Below, piece by piece: positions 8,730 to 17,339 of a stretch of 64,000 nucleotides of DNA. Position 1 is the first letter of the stretch. Each line of letters begins with the position of its first letter. A program made the position numbers and the translations under genes. The stretch is from NCBI GenBank assembly GCA_902612605.1, contig CACMDY010000004.1:1-64000 (forward strand). Direction: 5' to 3'. The notes under the pieces are model-generated. The model searched no databases, was not told the DNA's origin, and saw nothing but the letters and a program-made list of their open reading frames with translations. This stretch comes from an uncultured Pelagibacteraceae bacterium (GTDB lineage: Bacteria; Pseudomonadota; Alphaproteobacteria; Pelagibacterales; Pelagibacteraceae).

Positions 8730-9700
8730 AAATAAATATTGCTATTATTGGATGTGGTTCAATTGGTGAGAAGAGATTCAAAAATTTAAATAAAAATTTT
8801 AATGTAGTTGCCTGTTCAGATAAAGAATTAAGTAATATTTCTTTTTTAAAAAAGAAAAATAAAATACTAAAAACCAATAACTGGAAAAAAATTTTTCAAA
8901 TAGAAAATTTAGAAGCAGTAATTATTTCTACTTATCATAGTTCCTTATCAGAAATTTTGCATTATTCAGTAAAAAATAAAATTAATTCGTTTGTCGAAAA
9001 ACCAGCTGGCACTGATCCAAAATTATTAAAAAAAATATTAAAATTGAATAGATCAAAAAAAACAAAAATAAGGATTGGATTTAACCATAGGTTTCATCCA
9101 TCAATATTAAAAGCCGCAAATATTATAAAAAATGGTTACCTTGGTAAAATAATGTATATCAGGTCAATATATGGACATGGAGGAAGAAAAAATTATGATA
9201 AAGAATGGAGGTTTAATAAAAAACTTTCTGGAGGTGGAGAGTTAATAGATAAGGGATCACATTTAATTGATTTATGCCATTTTTTTCTTGGAGATTTAAA
9301 AATTGTGGCTAGCGATTTAAATACCTTTTTTTGGAATACAAAATTAGAAGATAATTGTTTCTTGATTTTAAAAAATTCTGAGTCTTGTAAAGCTTTTTTG
9401 CATTCCTCTTGCACAGAGTGGAAAAATAAATTTATATTTGAAATATTTTGTAAGTATGGAAAGATAGAAATTAATGGTCTTGGACGCAGTTATGGTATAG
9501 AAAAGTTAACTTTATATAAAATGAAAAAAAAAATGGGAAAACCTAATTCAAAAGAGTGGATTTATAAAAATGATAACTCTTGGAAAATTGAAATGGATGA
9601 GTTTTATAAAGATATAAAGTTTAATAGAAAGCCAAATCCTGGTTTAAATGAAGCTATAAAAAATTTAAAAATCATCAAACAAATTTATAATTCGAATTAA
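8726..9700 (+). CDS. Gfo/Idh/MocA-family NAD(P)-dependent oxidoreductase
   Basis: A 324-residue protein with the N-terminal Rossmann motif IAIIGCGSIGEKR (residues 4-16). The VEKPAGTDP block (about 90-98) carries the Lys used in catalysis by this family. GFNHRFHPS and a Gly-rich GGGELIDKGSHLIDL (the usual G-x-x-x-D-x-G-x-H region, about 171-185) follow. Family members oxidise or reduce a hydroxyl/keto group on sugars or nucleotide sugars. It overlaps the preceding fusion gene (ATGA) and sits 4 bp before the heptose kinase gene, so it probably acts in the same sugar pathway, perhaps reducing or isomerising the product of the fusion enzyme. Confidence 0.88.
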   Translation: MKINIAIIGCGSIGEKRFKNLNKNFNVVACSDKELSNISFLKKKNKILKTNNWKKIFQIENLEAVIISTYHSSLSEILHYSVKNKINSFVEKPAGTDPKLLKKILKLNRSKKTKIRIGFNHRFHPSILKAANIIKNGYLGKIMYIRSIYGHGGRKNYDKEWRFNKKLSGGGELIDKGSHLIDLCHFFLGDLKIVASDLNTFFWNTKLEDNCFLILKNSESCKAFLHSSCTEWKNKFIFEIFCKYGKIEINGLGRSYGIEKLTLYKMKKKMGKPNSKEWIYKNDNSWKIEMDEFYKDIKFNRKPNPGLNEAIKNLKIIKQIYNSN

Positions 9701-9704
9701 TTAA

Positions 9705-10679
9705 ATGATTATTGTAAGAAGTCCTTTAAGGATCAGTCTTGGAGGCGGTGGTACAGATCTTCCATCATATTATAAAGAATTTGGAGGTTTCTTAATATCA
9801 GCTGCTATTAATAAATATGTTTATTCATCAGTTTTAGAACCTTATTCCGATGGTATATATTTAAAATACTCAAAAACTGAGAAAGCTAACTCAATAAATA
9901 AGATAAAGCATCCAATTATAAAAGAAGTATTAAAAAAATTTAAAAATAATTCAAAAAAAATTGAAATAACAACACTCGCAGAGATACCTGCTGGCACAGG
10001 CTTGGGATCATCTGGAAGTTTTACTACATCTCTTTTAAAATGTATGTATTTATTTAATAACAAACAAATAAGTAGATATAAATTAGCGGAAGAAGCATGT
10101 GATATTGAAATAAATAAATTAAAGGAGCCAGTTGGTAAGCAAGACCAATATATTTCTTCATTTGGTGGTATTAAAATTTTAAAAATTAGTAAATCAGGAA
10201 AAGTAAAAGTATCTGAATTAAAACTTAAAAATAGTATAAAACAAAGCCTTCAAAATAATCTTTTATTATTTTTTACTGGATACACAAGATTTTCATCATC
10301 TATTTTAAAAAAACAGGATACTGAAACCAAGAAAAAATTTTTTAAAACATTGGAAAACTTAAAAGAAATTAAAAAAATTGGATATGAAAGTAAAAGATTA
10401 ATTGAAAATAATGATCTAAATGAATTTGGAAAATTATTAGATTACCACTGGAATAAAAAAAAGGAGAGAGCAACCAATATGAGTAATAATAAAATAGATA
10501 TCATTTATAATGATGCTTTAAACCATGGAGCATTAGGTGGTAAGCTAGTTGGAGCAGGAGGAGGAGGTTTTTTAATGTTTTATGCAAAAAACCCAGACAA
10601 ATTAAGAAAAAGATTGAACAAATATAAAATTAAAGAACTTAAATTTAATTTTGACCATGAAGGCACTAAAAAATTGTAA
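9705..10679 (+). CDS. hddA: GHMP-family sugar kinase, probable D-glycero-alpha-D-manno-heptose-7-phosphate kinase
   Basis: A 324-residue GHMP kinase. The N-terminus RSPLRISLGGGGTDLPSYY and the phosphate-binding motif 2 PAGTGLGSSGSF (about 91-102) are typical of HddA-type kinases. KQDQYISSFGG and the C-terminal motif 3 GGKLVGAGGGGF (about 281-292) complete the family pattern. HddA phosphorylates C1 of D-glycero-D-manno-heptose 7-phosphate with ATP in the GDP-heptose pathway. The call is strengthened by the two genes that follow, a nucleotidyltransferase and a SIS-domain isomerase, which match the other steps. Related fucose/fucosamine kinases cannot be fully excluded. Confidence 0.78.
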   Translation: MIIVRSPLRISLGGGGTDLPSYYKEFGGFLISAAINKYVYSSVLEPYSDGIYLKYSKTEKANSINKIKHPIIKEVLKKFKNNSKKIEITTLAEIPAGTGLGSSGSFTTSLLKCMYLFNNKQISRYKLAEEACDIEINKLKEPVGKQDQYISSFGGIKILKISKSGKVKVSELKLKNSIKQSLQNNLLLFFTGYTRFSSSILKKQDTETKKKFFKTLENLKEIKKIGYESKRLIENNDLNEFGKLLDYHWNKKKERATNMSNNKIDIIYNDALNHGALGGKLVGAGGGGFLMFYAKNPDKLRKRLNKYKIKELKFNFDHEGTKKL

Positions 10680-10693
10680 AATTTGTTTATCAA

Positions 10694-11374
10694 ATGTCTA
10701 AATATGAAGCTATAATTTTATGTGGTGGTAAAGGTTCTAGAGTCTCTGAATATACTAGAAACATCCCAAAGTGTCTCATAAAAATAAAGGGAAAACCTTT
10801 TTTATATCATCAGCTAATATTTCTAAAAAATAATAATATTAAAAATGTTATTTTATCTGCTGGATATTTATCAAATAAAATAAAAAATTACGTAAAAAAT
10901 GTTAATTTTATGAATATAAAAGTTGTTGATGATGGAAAAAAATTGCTAGGCACTGGCGGAGCAATTTTGAAATCTCTAAAGTTCTTAAAGTCAAATTTTT
11001 TTGTGATTTATGGTGATAGCTATTTAACCTTAAAATTATCAAAGTTAGAGAAAATAAATAATGTTGCCACTATGGCAATTTATAGAAATTACAATAAGTT
11101 TGATAAAAGTAATATAAAAATTAATAATGATAAAAAAATCATATACTACACAAAAAAAAACAATAAGAGATTACAATATATAGACTATGGTGCATCTTAT
11201 TTAAGTAAACAAATTTTTATAAATAAAAAAAAAAATCAAAAGTTTGACTTATCTGAATTATATGAAAAAATTTCAAAGAAAAATATGTTATCTGGATATA
11301 AAGTGAAAAAAAGGTTCTATGAGATTGGCTCTTATAATGGTATTAATGATTTAAAAAAATACTTAGAAAGATGA
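10694..11374 (+). CDS. hddC: sugar-1-phosphate nucleotidyltransferase, probable heptose-1-phosphate guanylyltransferase
   Basis: A 226-residue nucleotidyltransferase with the signature CGGKGSRV (about 10-17), the downstream PKCLIKIKGKPFLYHQL, a GTGGAILKSL block, and the metal-binding Asp in VIYGDSYL (about 110-117). Its length matches HddC and other short hexose-1-P nucleotidyltransferases. HddC joins GTP and heptose-1-phosphate to form GDP-heptose in the cytoplasm. It lies 14 bp after the kinase gene and its stop overlaps the isomerase start (ATGATG), so it is translationally coupled. The nucleotide used is inferred from context. Confidence 0.75.
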   Translation: MSKYEAIILCGGKGSRVSEYTRNIPKCLIKIKGKPFLYHQLIFLKNNNIKNVILSAGYLSNKIKNYVKNVNFMNIKVVDDGKKLLGTGGAILKSLKFLKSNFFVIYGDSYLTLKLSKLEKINNVATMAIYRNYNKFDKSNIKINNDKKIIYYTKKNNKRLQYIDYGASYLSKQIFINKKKNQKFDLSELYEKISKKNMLSGYKVKKRFYEIGSYNGINDLKKYLER

Positions 11375-11958
11375 TGACATTTACAAGTAATTTTCTCCAA
11401 CACATAAAAGCTACAATTAGTAAATTAGAAATAAATAATATAGAAAAGAGTGTTCATATATTATCAAAACTTCATAATGGGAATGGAAGATTATTTATTA
11501 TTGGAGTTGGTGGTAGTGCTGGAAATGCATCACATGCTGTAAACGATTTTAGAAAATTGTGTAATATCGAAGCTTATTCTCCTGTTGATAATATTTCAGA
11601 AATTACAGCTAAAACGAATGATGATGGATTTGAAACAATTTTTGATTCCTATCTCAAGCTTAGTCGGTTGAGTAGCAAAGATGTATTAATGGTTCTCTCA
11701 GTTGGTGGAGGAAATAAAAAAAAAAAAATTTCTGTCAATATTATTAATGCAATTAAATTCGCAAAAAAAAAAAAATGTAAAATAATTTCTATAGTTGGAA
11801 AATCAGATGGTTATGCTTACAAAAATTCTAATGTCAGCATACACATCAAAGTTGAAAAAAAAGACATGGTAACGCCTATATCAGAAACTTTTCAAGCCTT
11901 AATTTGGCACTTATTAGTTACTCACCCTAAGCTAAAAAAAAATTCAACTACTTGGTAA
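11371..11958 (+). CDS. gmhA: SIS-domain protein, probable sedoheptulose-7-phosphate isomerase
   Basis: A 195-residue single SIS domain. FIIGVGGSAGNASHAVNDF (about 43-61) matches the GmhA phosphate-binding Gly-Gly-Ser-Ala turn. The second SIS loop, usually STSGNSxN, is changed to SVGGGNKKKKISVN. The tail ETFQALIWHLL carries the usual His. GmhA converts sedoheptulose 7-phosphate to D-glycero-D-manno-heptose 7-phosphate. With the two genes before it, three of the four GDP-heptose steps are present; no GmhB-type phosphatase is visible in the window. Two runs of 13 A (11716-11728 and 11763-11775) lie in Lys codons. The altered loop lowers confidence in the exact substrate. Confidence 0.7.
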   Translation: MMTFTSNFLQHIKATISKLEINNIEKSVHILSKLHNGNGRLFIIGVGGSAGNASHAVNDFRKLCNIEAYSPVDNISEITAKTNDDGFETIFDSYLKLSRLSSKDVLMVLSVGGGNKKKKISVNIINAIKFAKKKKCKIISIVGKSDGYAYKNSNVSIHIKVEKKDMVTPISETFQALIWHLLVTHPKLKKNSTTW

Positions 11959-12037
11959 GTATTAGTTTTATTCTATTATAATTAATCCCAAATTAAATAA
12001 TCAACAATTACCAAAAATCCTATATTGAAAGTAAAAT

Positions 12038-12733
12038 TTAAAGCTTATATTTTGATTTTTTTCCATCAAGGAAAAACTGTTCTACAGTAGTCCTAGAGTA
12101 TTCTTTAAGACTTAATTTTTTTGAATAAAATTTATCAATAAACTTTGGAGGAGCTGTAATTATATCAGTACCGGTTCTTTTTGCCTGAGCAAAATTGAAT
12201 GTTTCTCTTACGCTTGCCCAAAGGATTTCTACATTCTTATATCCTTGAAAAATTTTTTTTGCTTTTCTAATAATTGGCTCAGGATCAATTCCATTATCAG
12301 CTATTCGGCCACAAAATATTGAGATAATTACCGGAGATTTCTTATTAATTACCTTTTTAATCTTTTTAATCTGATCTATTGTGAACACTGCAGTAATATT
12401 AATTTTAACATCGTTATTGTTTAATTCTGTAATAACTTTTTTTAAAAATTTACCTTTTGTATTAATCACAGGAATTTTGACATAAATGTTTTTTGCAAGT
12501 TTAGATATTTTATATGCTTGGTCAATTATTTCGTGATTTTCATCAGAAAATACTTCTACTGACAAAGGTCTATTTCCAATTATATTAAGTATTTTTAAAC
12601 AATGTTTCTTATAAAATTGCACACCTTCATTTCTCATAATTGAAGGATTTGTTGTTACACCTTGAATTTTATATTTTTTAATTGATTTTCTAATATCTGC
12701 CAGATTTGAAGTATCACAATAAATTTTAGTCAT
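12038..12733 (-). CDS. tal: small transaldolase-family protein
   Basis: This 231-residue protein matches the short transaldolase/fructose-6-phosphate aldolase group. It has YCDTSNL (residues 5-11, active-site Asp), GVTTNPS (about 25-31), VSVEVFSDE as in SVEV, and NIYVKIPVINTKG with the Schiff-base Lys (about residue 88). NITAVFT and a GTDIITAPPK loop follow. Transaldolases exchange a three-carbon unit between fructose 6-phosphate and erythrose 4-phosphate and yield sedoheptulose 7-phosphate, the substrate of the neighbouring GmhA-like enzyme. It is convergent with that gene (79 bp apart) and divergent from the O-antigen ligase gene. Whether it works in central metabolism or only feeds heptose is open. 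Confidence 0.75.
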   Translation of the reverse strand: MTKIYCDTSNLADIRKSIKKYKIQGVTTNPSIMRNEGVQFYKKHCLKILNIIGNRPLSVEVFSDENHEIIDQAYKISKLAKNIYVKIPVINTKGKFLKKVITELNNNDVKINITAVFTIDQIKKIKKVINKKSPVIISIFCGRIADNGIDPEPIIRKAKKIFQGYKNVEILWASVRETFNFAQAKRTGTDIITAPPKFIDKFYSKKLSLKEYSRTTVEQFFLDGKKSKYKL

Positions 12734-12773
12734 TTTATCAAAAGTTGTTATATATAACTGATAATATAATTCA

Positions 12774-14078
12774 ATGTTAAAAAAATTTTCAATTTATTTA
12801 ATTGGCTTGTTACCACTCGGACTTATTGCTGGTCCTTTTATTGGTGAATTAATTTTGTTTCTAATTTTTTCAATTTTTCTTTTTTTTCTAATTAAAGAAA
12901 AACCATTTTATTTATTTCAATCTCAAATATTTAAAATATTTTTTTTATTTTGGGCATATATAGTCTTAGTTTCATTTTTTGCTGTAGAAAATTTAATTTC
13001 ACTAAAATCGTCGTTTTTTTATATTAGATTTGGTTTGTACACTTTAGCAATCATTTATTTTTTGATGTCTTACGATAACCACTTAAGAATTTTATATACA
13101 ATTTATAAATATACACTTTTAATTTTAATAATTGATAGCAGTTATCAAATTTTTACTGGAAAAGATTTTTTTGGAATGTCGCCTAGTGACCAAGAACTCA
13201 GACGAATAAGTGGACCATTTGGAGATAAACAGGTATTAGGAAGCTTTATTCAAAAAATTTTACCTGTCTTTATTTATTTCATGGTAAAAAATTTTAATTC
13301 TTTGAAGAAAATTAATTTATTAGATATGTTTATTGTTACACTAGGTTTTGTATTAATTTTTAGATCAGGGGACAGAGCAGCGTTTGGTTTAATAATGCTA
13401 TATAGTTTTTTGTTCTTTATAATTTTCAAGGAATTTAGAAAATATTTTTTGATTTATGGTTTATTATTTTTTGTATTTTCTTCTTTTTTACTTTTTCAAA
13501 ATCAAACTTTTAAAAAAAGAATATTCACTGATACTCTGACCCAATTTAAGGGTAAACATTTTACACAATTATTAGAAAAAGAGAAAAGTGAGACAAATTT
13601 AAATTTTATGATTTTTAGTTTCATACATCAAACACATTATTCCACTGCATTCAGAATGTTTCTTGATAAACCTTTATTTGGTCATGGTATTAAAATGTTC
13701 AGATATGTTTGTAAAAAATATCAATATAAACCAAAAACAATTTATAAAGATTCATCTGGAAATAATACTCGGGAGGGTTATGGATGTTCAACTCATCCTC
13801 ATAATACATATATGCAAGTATTATCTGAAATTGGTTTAATTGGATTCATAATTTTTATTAGCTTTTTCGGATATCTTTTATTTAAAATAATTAATTTATT
13901 TAGAAATAATAAAGTTTTATATCCCGAAAATGCTCTTCTGATAGGTATATTTGTAAACTTATGGCCTATAATTCCTACAGGTAGCTTTTTTAACAACTGG
14001 CTAAGCATGTTATATTTTATCCCTATATCTTATTATCTGTTTGAAAAAAAATATAAAAAAAGAAATAAAATTGTTTAA
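12774..14078 (+). CDS. O-antigen ligase/polymerase family membrane protein
   Basis: A 434-residue membrane protein with about ten hydrophobic segments. The Wzy_C/WaaL signature is in the second half: FRSGDRAAFG (about 194-203), a large periplasmic loop (about 245-340) with PLFGHGIKMF, and STHPHNTYMQVLSEIGLIGF with the conserved HxHN (about 339-346). Members join a polymer to lipid A-core (WaaL) or polymerise repeat units (Wzy) at the periplasmic face. The HPHN motif and loop are closer to ligases. It overlaps the start of the flippase gene by 38 bp, so the two are co-translated. Confidence 0.82.
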   Translation: MLKKFSIYLIGLLPLGLIAGPFIGELILFLIFSIFLFFLIKEKPFYLFQSQIFKIFFLFWAYIVLVSFFAVENLISLKSSFFYIRFGLYTLAIIYFLMSYDNHLRILYTIYKYTLLILIIDSSYQIFTGKDFFGMSPSDQELRRISGPFGDKQVLGSFIQKILPVFIYFMVKNFNSLKKINLLDMFIVTLGFVLIFRSGDRAAFGLIMLYSFLFFIIFKEFRKYFLIYGLLFFVFSSFLLFQNQTFKKRIFTDTLTQFKGKHFTQLLEKEKSETNLNFMIFSFIHQTHYSTAFRMFLDKPLFGHGIKMFRYVCKKYQYKPKTIYKDSSGNNTREGYGCSTHPHNTYMQVLSEIGLIGFIIFISFFGYLLFKIINLFRNNKVLYPENALLIGIFVNLWPIIPTGSFFNNWLSMLYFIPISYYLFEKKYKKRNKIV

Positions 14079-15330
14079 AAATTTTAATAACAAAAAGTTT
14101 AAAATTAATATTTCTTGGTTGATATTTGACAAGTTATTTAGAGCCTCTTTAAATATTGTTTTAACAATCATACTAGCAAGAAATTTAGGACCAGAGAATT
14201 TTGGTATATTGAATTATTTGTTAGCTTTTTTATACTTATTTACCTCTATTTCATCTTTAGGAATGAACCCTGTATTAACTAACAAAATTATCAAAGATGG
14301 AGAAAAGTTCAAATATAACATGGTTTTAAATGCATATTATATAAGGTTTATTTTTAGCATTTTATGTTATCTGATCTTTCTATCTCTAATTAATTTACTA
14401 AATAGCGAAGGAGTAATATTTGAATATTCAATAATTATTGGACTGGTAATAATAATGAAAAGTTCAGAAATTTTTTTTAGTTATTTTGAAGCAAAATCAC
14501 TATCAAAATATATAGTCATATCTCAATTATTAGGTCTTTTGACCTCCATCCTTATAATAATATATGTTTTTATAAATAATTTAGATAATAAATTAATTTA
14601 TATAGCACTTTTATTAGACTTTATAATTGTATTTGTATTAATTAATTATTTTTATTTCTTAAAAACCAAATTTCTTTTACCAAAAATTGAATTAATTTTA
14701 ATAAAAAAAATTTTATGTAAGAGTCTACCTGTTCTTGTATCTGCTTTGAGTATAATTCTATATATGAGGATAGACCAAATTATGATTAAGTCTTTGATTA
14801 ATGAATATGAGGTTGGGATTTACTCTGCTTCTGTAAGATTGATAGAAATATTTCATTTCATTCCAAAAATCTTAATTATTTCATTTTTGCCAATTATTTT
14901 AAAAGCTAAAGAATATTATAAGCAATTATTATTTCTAAATTCATTGATATTTAAAATTTCAATTGTAATTTTTTTAATTATTTTCTTCTCCTCAAGTTTC
15001 TTGGTAAAAATATTCTATGGTGATGAATATCTCGAAAGTGTCTTGATAACAAAAGTATTATCTTTTTCTATTGTTTTTGTATTTTTTGGGGTTATAAATG
15101 AGCACTGGTATATAAAAAATAACTTGCAATTAAATTACGCATTCAACGTATTTCTTGGTGCCATAATAAATATAATATTAAATTACTTTTTAATTTTAAA
15201 ATTTGGATCTGTGGGAGCGGCAGTATCTACATTAATAACATATATTTTTATAATATTTATTTTTGATATATTTAATCAAAAAACATACGGACTTTTGATT
15301 TTAAAGTTTAAATCAATTTTTAAAATATGA
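14041..15330 (+). CDS. Wzx-type polysaccharide flippase (MATE/MOP superfamily)
   Basis: A 429-residue protein with about twelve hydrophobic segments. The N-terminal block (SWLIFDKLFRASLNIVLTI, then ARNLGPENFGILNYLLAF, about 24-64) is typical of oligosaccharide flippases. A further conserved region is RIDQIMIKSLINEYEVGIYSA (about 241-261), where Arg/Asp lie in a membrane helix. It would move undecaprenyl-linked glycan units across the inner membrane. The start is TTG at 14041; another TTG at 14071 is possible. It overlaps the ligase gene before it and the GT4 gene after it (ATGA), so these three form one unit. Confidence 0.85.
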   Translation: MKKNIKKEIKLFKNFNNKKFKINISWLIFDKLFRASLNIVLTIILARNLGPENFGILNYLLAFLYLFTSISSLGMNPVLTNKIIKDGEKFKYNMVLNAYYIRFIFSILCYLIFLSLINLLNSEGVIFEYSIIIGLVIIMKSSEIFFSYFEAKSLSKYIVISQLLGLLTSILIIIYVFINNLDNKLIYIALLLDFIIVFVLINYFYFLKTKFLLPKIELILIKKILCKSLPVLVSALSIILYMRIDQIMIKSLINEYEVGIYSASVRLIEIFHFIPKILIISFLPIILKAKEYYKQLLFLNSLIFKISIVIFLIIFFSSSFLVKIFYGDEYLESVLITKVLSFSIVFVFFGVINEHWYIKNNLQLNYAFNVFLGAIINIILNYFLILKFGSVGAAVSTLITYIFIIFIFDIFNQKTYGLLILKFKSIFKI

Positions 15331-16463
15331 ATATTGCCATAACATCAAGATCAAAAATAGAAGATATTAAATATTGGTCAGGTACAATTGAAAATATTTA
15401 TAATGCTCTAAAATTAAACAAAAAAATAAAAATCATTAAAATTGACAATTTAAATAACTCGATCAGAAAAATACACGCTTTAAAGAGAGAAATTATAAAG
15501 TTTGCAAAAAATGAAAAATATGATGATGCGTATAATGAAATTGTTTCTAAAAATTTTTCTAATCAGATACAAAAAAAAATTAACAAAGTTAATAAAATTG
15601 ATTATATACTTTGTTTTGATGCATCACTTGTATCATATTTAAACACAAATATACCAATAATTCTTTGGACAGACTTGCTTTACAGTCACTACTATGATCA
15701 TTATTATAAAAACAAAAAAATTGCTAAAAATTCATTAAATTCTATAAATAAACTTGAGATCTCTACTATTACAAAGGCAAAAAAAATATTTTTACCAACC
15801 AAATGGGCTTTAGCGAAGGCAAAAAATAAATATATTAAATATTCACATAAATTTTATTTACTTCCTTTTGGACCAAATTTTAAAACAAAAATAAAAAAAA
15901 AAAATGTTATGAAAATTATATCAAAAAGATCTAAAGATTACTTGTATCTTTTAACTTTAAGTGTCGAGTGGGAGAGAAAAGGAATAGAAAAAATAATCAA
16001 ACTTAAAGAAATAATCAAAAAAAAAAATATTAAAATAAAATTATTAATAATTGGATTAAAAAAAAAAATATTATTGAAAGATAAAAATATTAAAATAATT
16101 CCATTTATTGATAAAACAAATACTAGTGGAGAAAAAAAAATTTCTAATTATTTAGTCAAAAGTCATTTTCATGTTTTATTTTCGACGGCAGAGGCTTATG
16201 GTATTTCATTGGTAGAAGCCAATTCAAGAGCTGTACCAAATATATCTTTTAAAGTTGGTGGTATATCTAACGTCATTAAAAATAATATTAATGGCAAATT
16301 ATTTAAAAAAAATGAAGATTTAGATGTTATAGCCAATTATATAATCAGAATTTACCAAAACAAAAAAAAATACCGTAAATTAGCAAAATCTTCTTATGAC
16401 TATTATTGTAAAAATTTTGAATACGATAAAATTATAAATAATTTTGTCAAATTAATTAAATAA
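15327..16463 (+). CDS. GT4-family (GT-B fold) glycosyltransferase
   Basis: A 378-residue protein of two Rossmann-like halves. The C-terminal half begins with YLLTLSVEWERKGIEKII (about 206-223), the usual sugar-donor domain start. It contains the EX7E motif in STAEAYGISLVEANS (about 286-300), followed by GGISNVI with the Gly-Gly loop. These are hallmarks of GT4 retaining transferases. There is no membrane segment, so it should be cytoplasmic or peripheral. It probably adds a sugar to the lipid-linked unit that the preceding flippase exports. Donor and acceptor are unknown. Its end overlaps the convergent gene by 12 bp. Confidence 0.8.
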   Translation: MNIAITSRSKIEDIKYWSGTIENIYNALKLNKKIKIIKIDNLNNSIRKIHALKREIIKFAKNEKYDDAYNEIVSKNFSNQIQKKINKVNKIDYILCFDASLVSYLNTNIPIILWTDLLYSHYYDHYYKNKKIAKNSLNSINKLEISTITKAKKIFLPTKWALAKAKNKYIKYSHKFYLLPFGPNFKTKIKKKNVMKIISKRSKDYLYLLTLSVEWERKGIEKIIKLKEIIKKKNIKIKLLIIGLKKKILLKDKNIKIIPFIDKTNTSGEKKISNYLVKSHFHVLFSTAEAYGISLVEANSRAVPNISFKVGGISNVIKNNINGKLFKKNEDLDVIANYIIRIYQNKKKYRKLAKSSYDYYCKNFEYDKIINNFVKLIK

Positions 16464-17339
16464 TTTTTTTTCATTATATATTTTTTTTTCATAATCAAAA
16501 GGTACAAAATATCTTCTTAAATAATAAACCACCTGAAATTTTAATTTTATGTTATAAATGATTTTAACATTATGTTGAATGCATTGTAAATTAAAGAGCG
16601 AGAGTAAATTATCATCGCCTGACAAACTATATTTCGACAGTTTTAAATAATTTTCTACGATTTTTTTTGATTGTTTACCAATATACTTTGCATCTGGAAA
16701 ATTAGAATAATCTCCAAAAATAATTACTTTTTTCTTTTTTTCTAAAAATCTGTTTATAAGTTTAAAGTGGTGTTGAAAAAATTTATTTTCGTGATTTCGA
16801 TAATAGACGATTAAATCATAAATTTTTTTATTTTTTTTTTTATTTTTTTTTAGTTTTATATTTTTTAAAACAAAGTTAATTTCAATATTTTTATTAATTA
16901 TATTTTTTGTGTATTTACTTAAAATATTTGTTGCGAATGTAACTTTATTCCCCTTAAATTTTAGTAAATATAAACTTAATTTATATAAAAAAGGGAAAAT
17001 ACAATAACGAATTAATGACTTCAAACCTCTTAACTTATTTATTTGTATACTTCCCGTTATTGGACCAAATATTGTTTTTGGCGGGGATAAAAGGAATATT
17101 GGTACGTTCCATAATGGTAAATAGTTAACATAGATAGTTCGATGACCTTGTAAATAGAAAAACCACAATATTATAATTCCATAATATGGATATAGATACT
17201 CGCTTAAAAAAAAATTGCATGATGGTTTATAAATTTTAATTTTTTTTAATTTTAAAGACTTAACAAATTTTTTCGCCAATTGGCCTTCTCCTGATATATT
17301 ATCGTAGTCCGAGCACCATGCTGTATATTTTTTCATCAA
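16452..17339 (-). CDS. putative glycosyltransferase of uncertain family
   Basis: This 295-residue protein is not clearly recognised. It opens with WCSDYDNISGEGQLAKKF, which resembles the N-terminal loop of GT-B transferases that precedes a helix, and carries FGPITGS (about residues 88-94), similar to the GPxGG loop of some GT4 proteins. The middle is a short hydrophobic stretch and the second half is Lys-rich with IIFGDYSNFPDAKYIGKQS (about 218-236). There is no signal peptide. It is the last gene of a minus-strand block and overlaps the gene before it (ATGA). A role in glycan assembly is inferred mainly from context. Confidence 0.45.
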   Translation of the reverse strand: MMKKYTAWCSDYDNISGEGQLAKKFVKSLKLKKIKIYKPSCNFFLSEYLYPYYGIIILWFFYLQGHRTIYVNYLPLWNVPIFLLSPPKTIFGPITGSIQINKLRGLKSLIRYCIFPFLYKLSLYLLKFKGNKVTFATNILSKYTKNIINKNIEINFVLKNIKLKKNKKKNKKIYDLIVYYRNHENKFFQHHFKLINRFLEKKKKVIIFGDYSNFPDAKYIGKQSKKIVENYLKLSKYSLSGDDNLLSLFNLQCIQHNVKIIYNIKLKFQVVYYLRRYFVPFDYEKKIYNEKKLFN

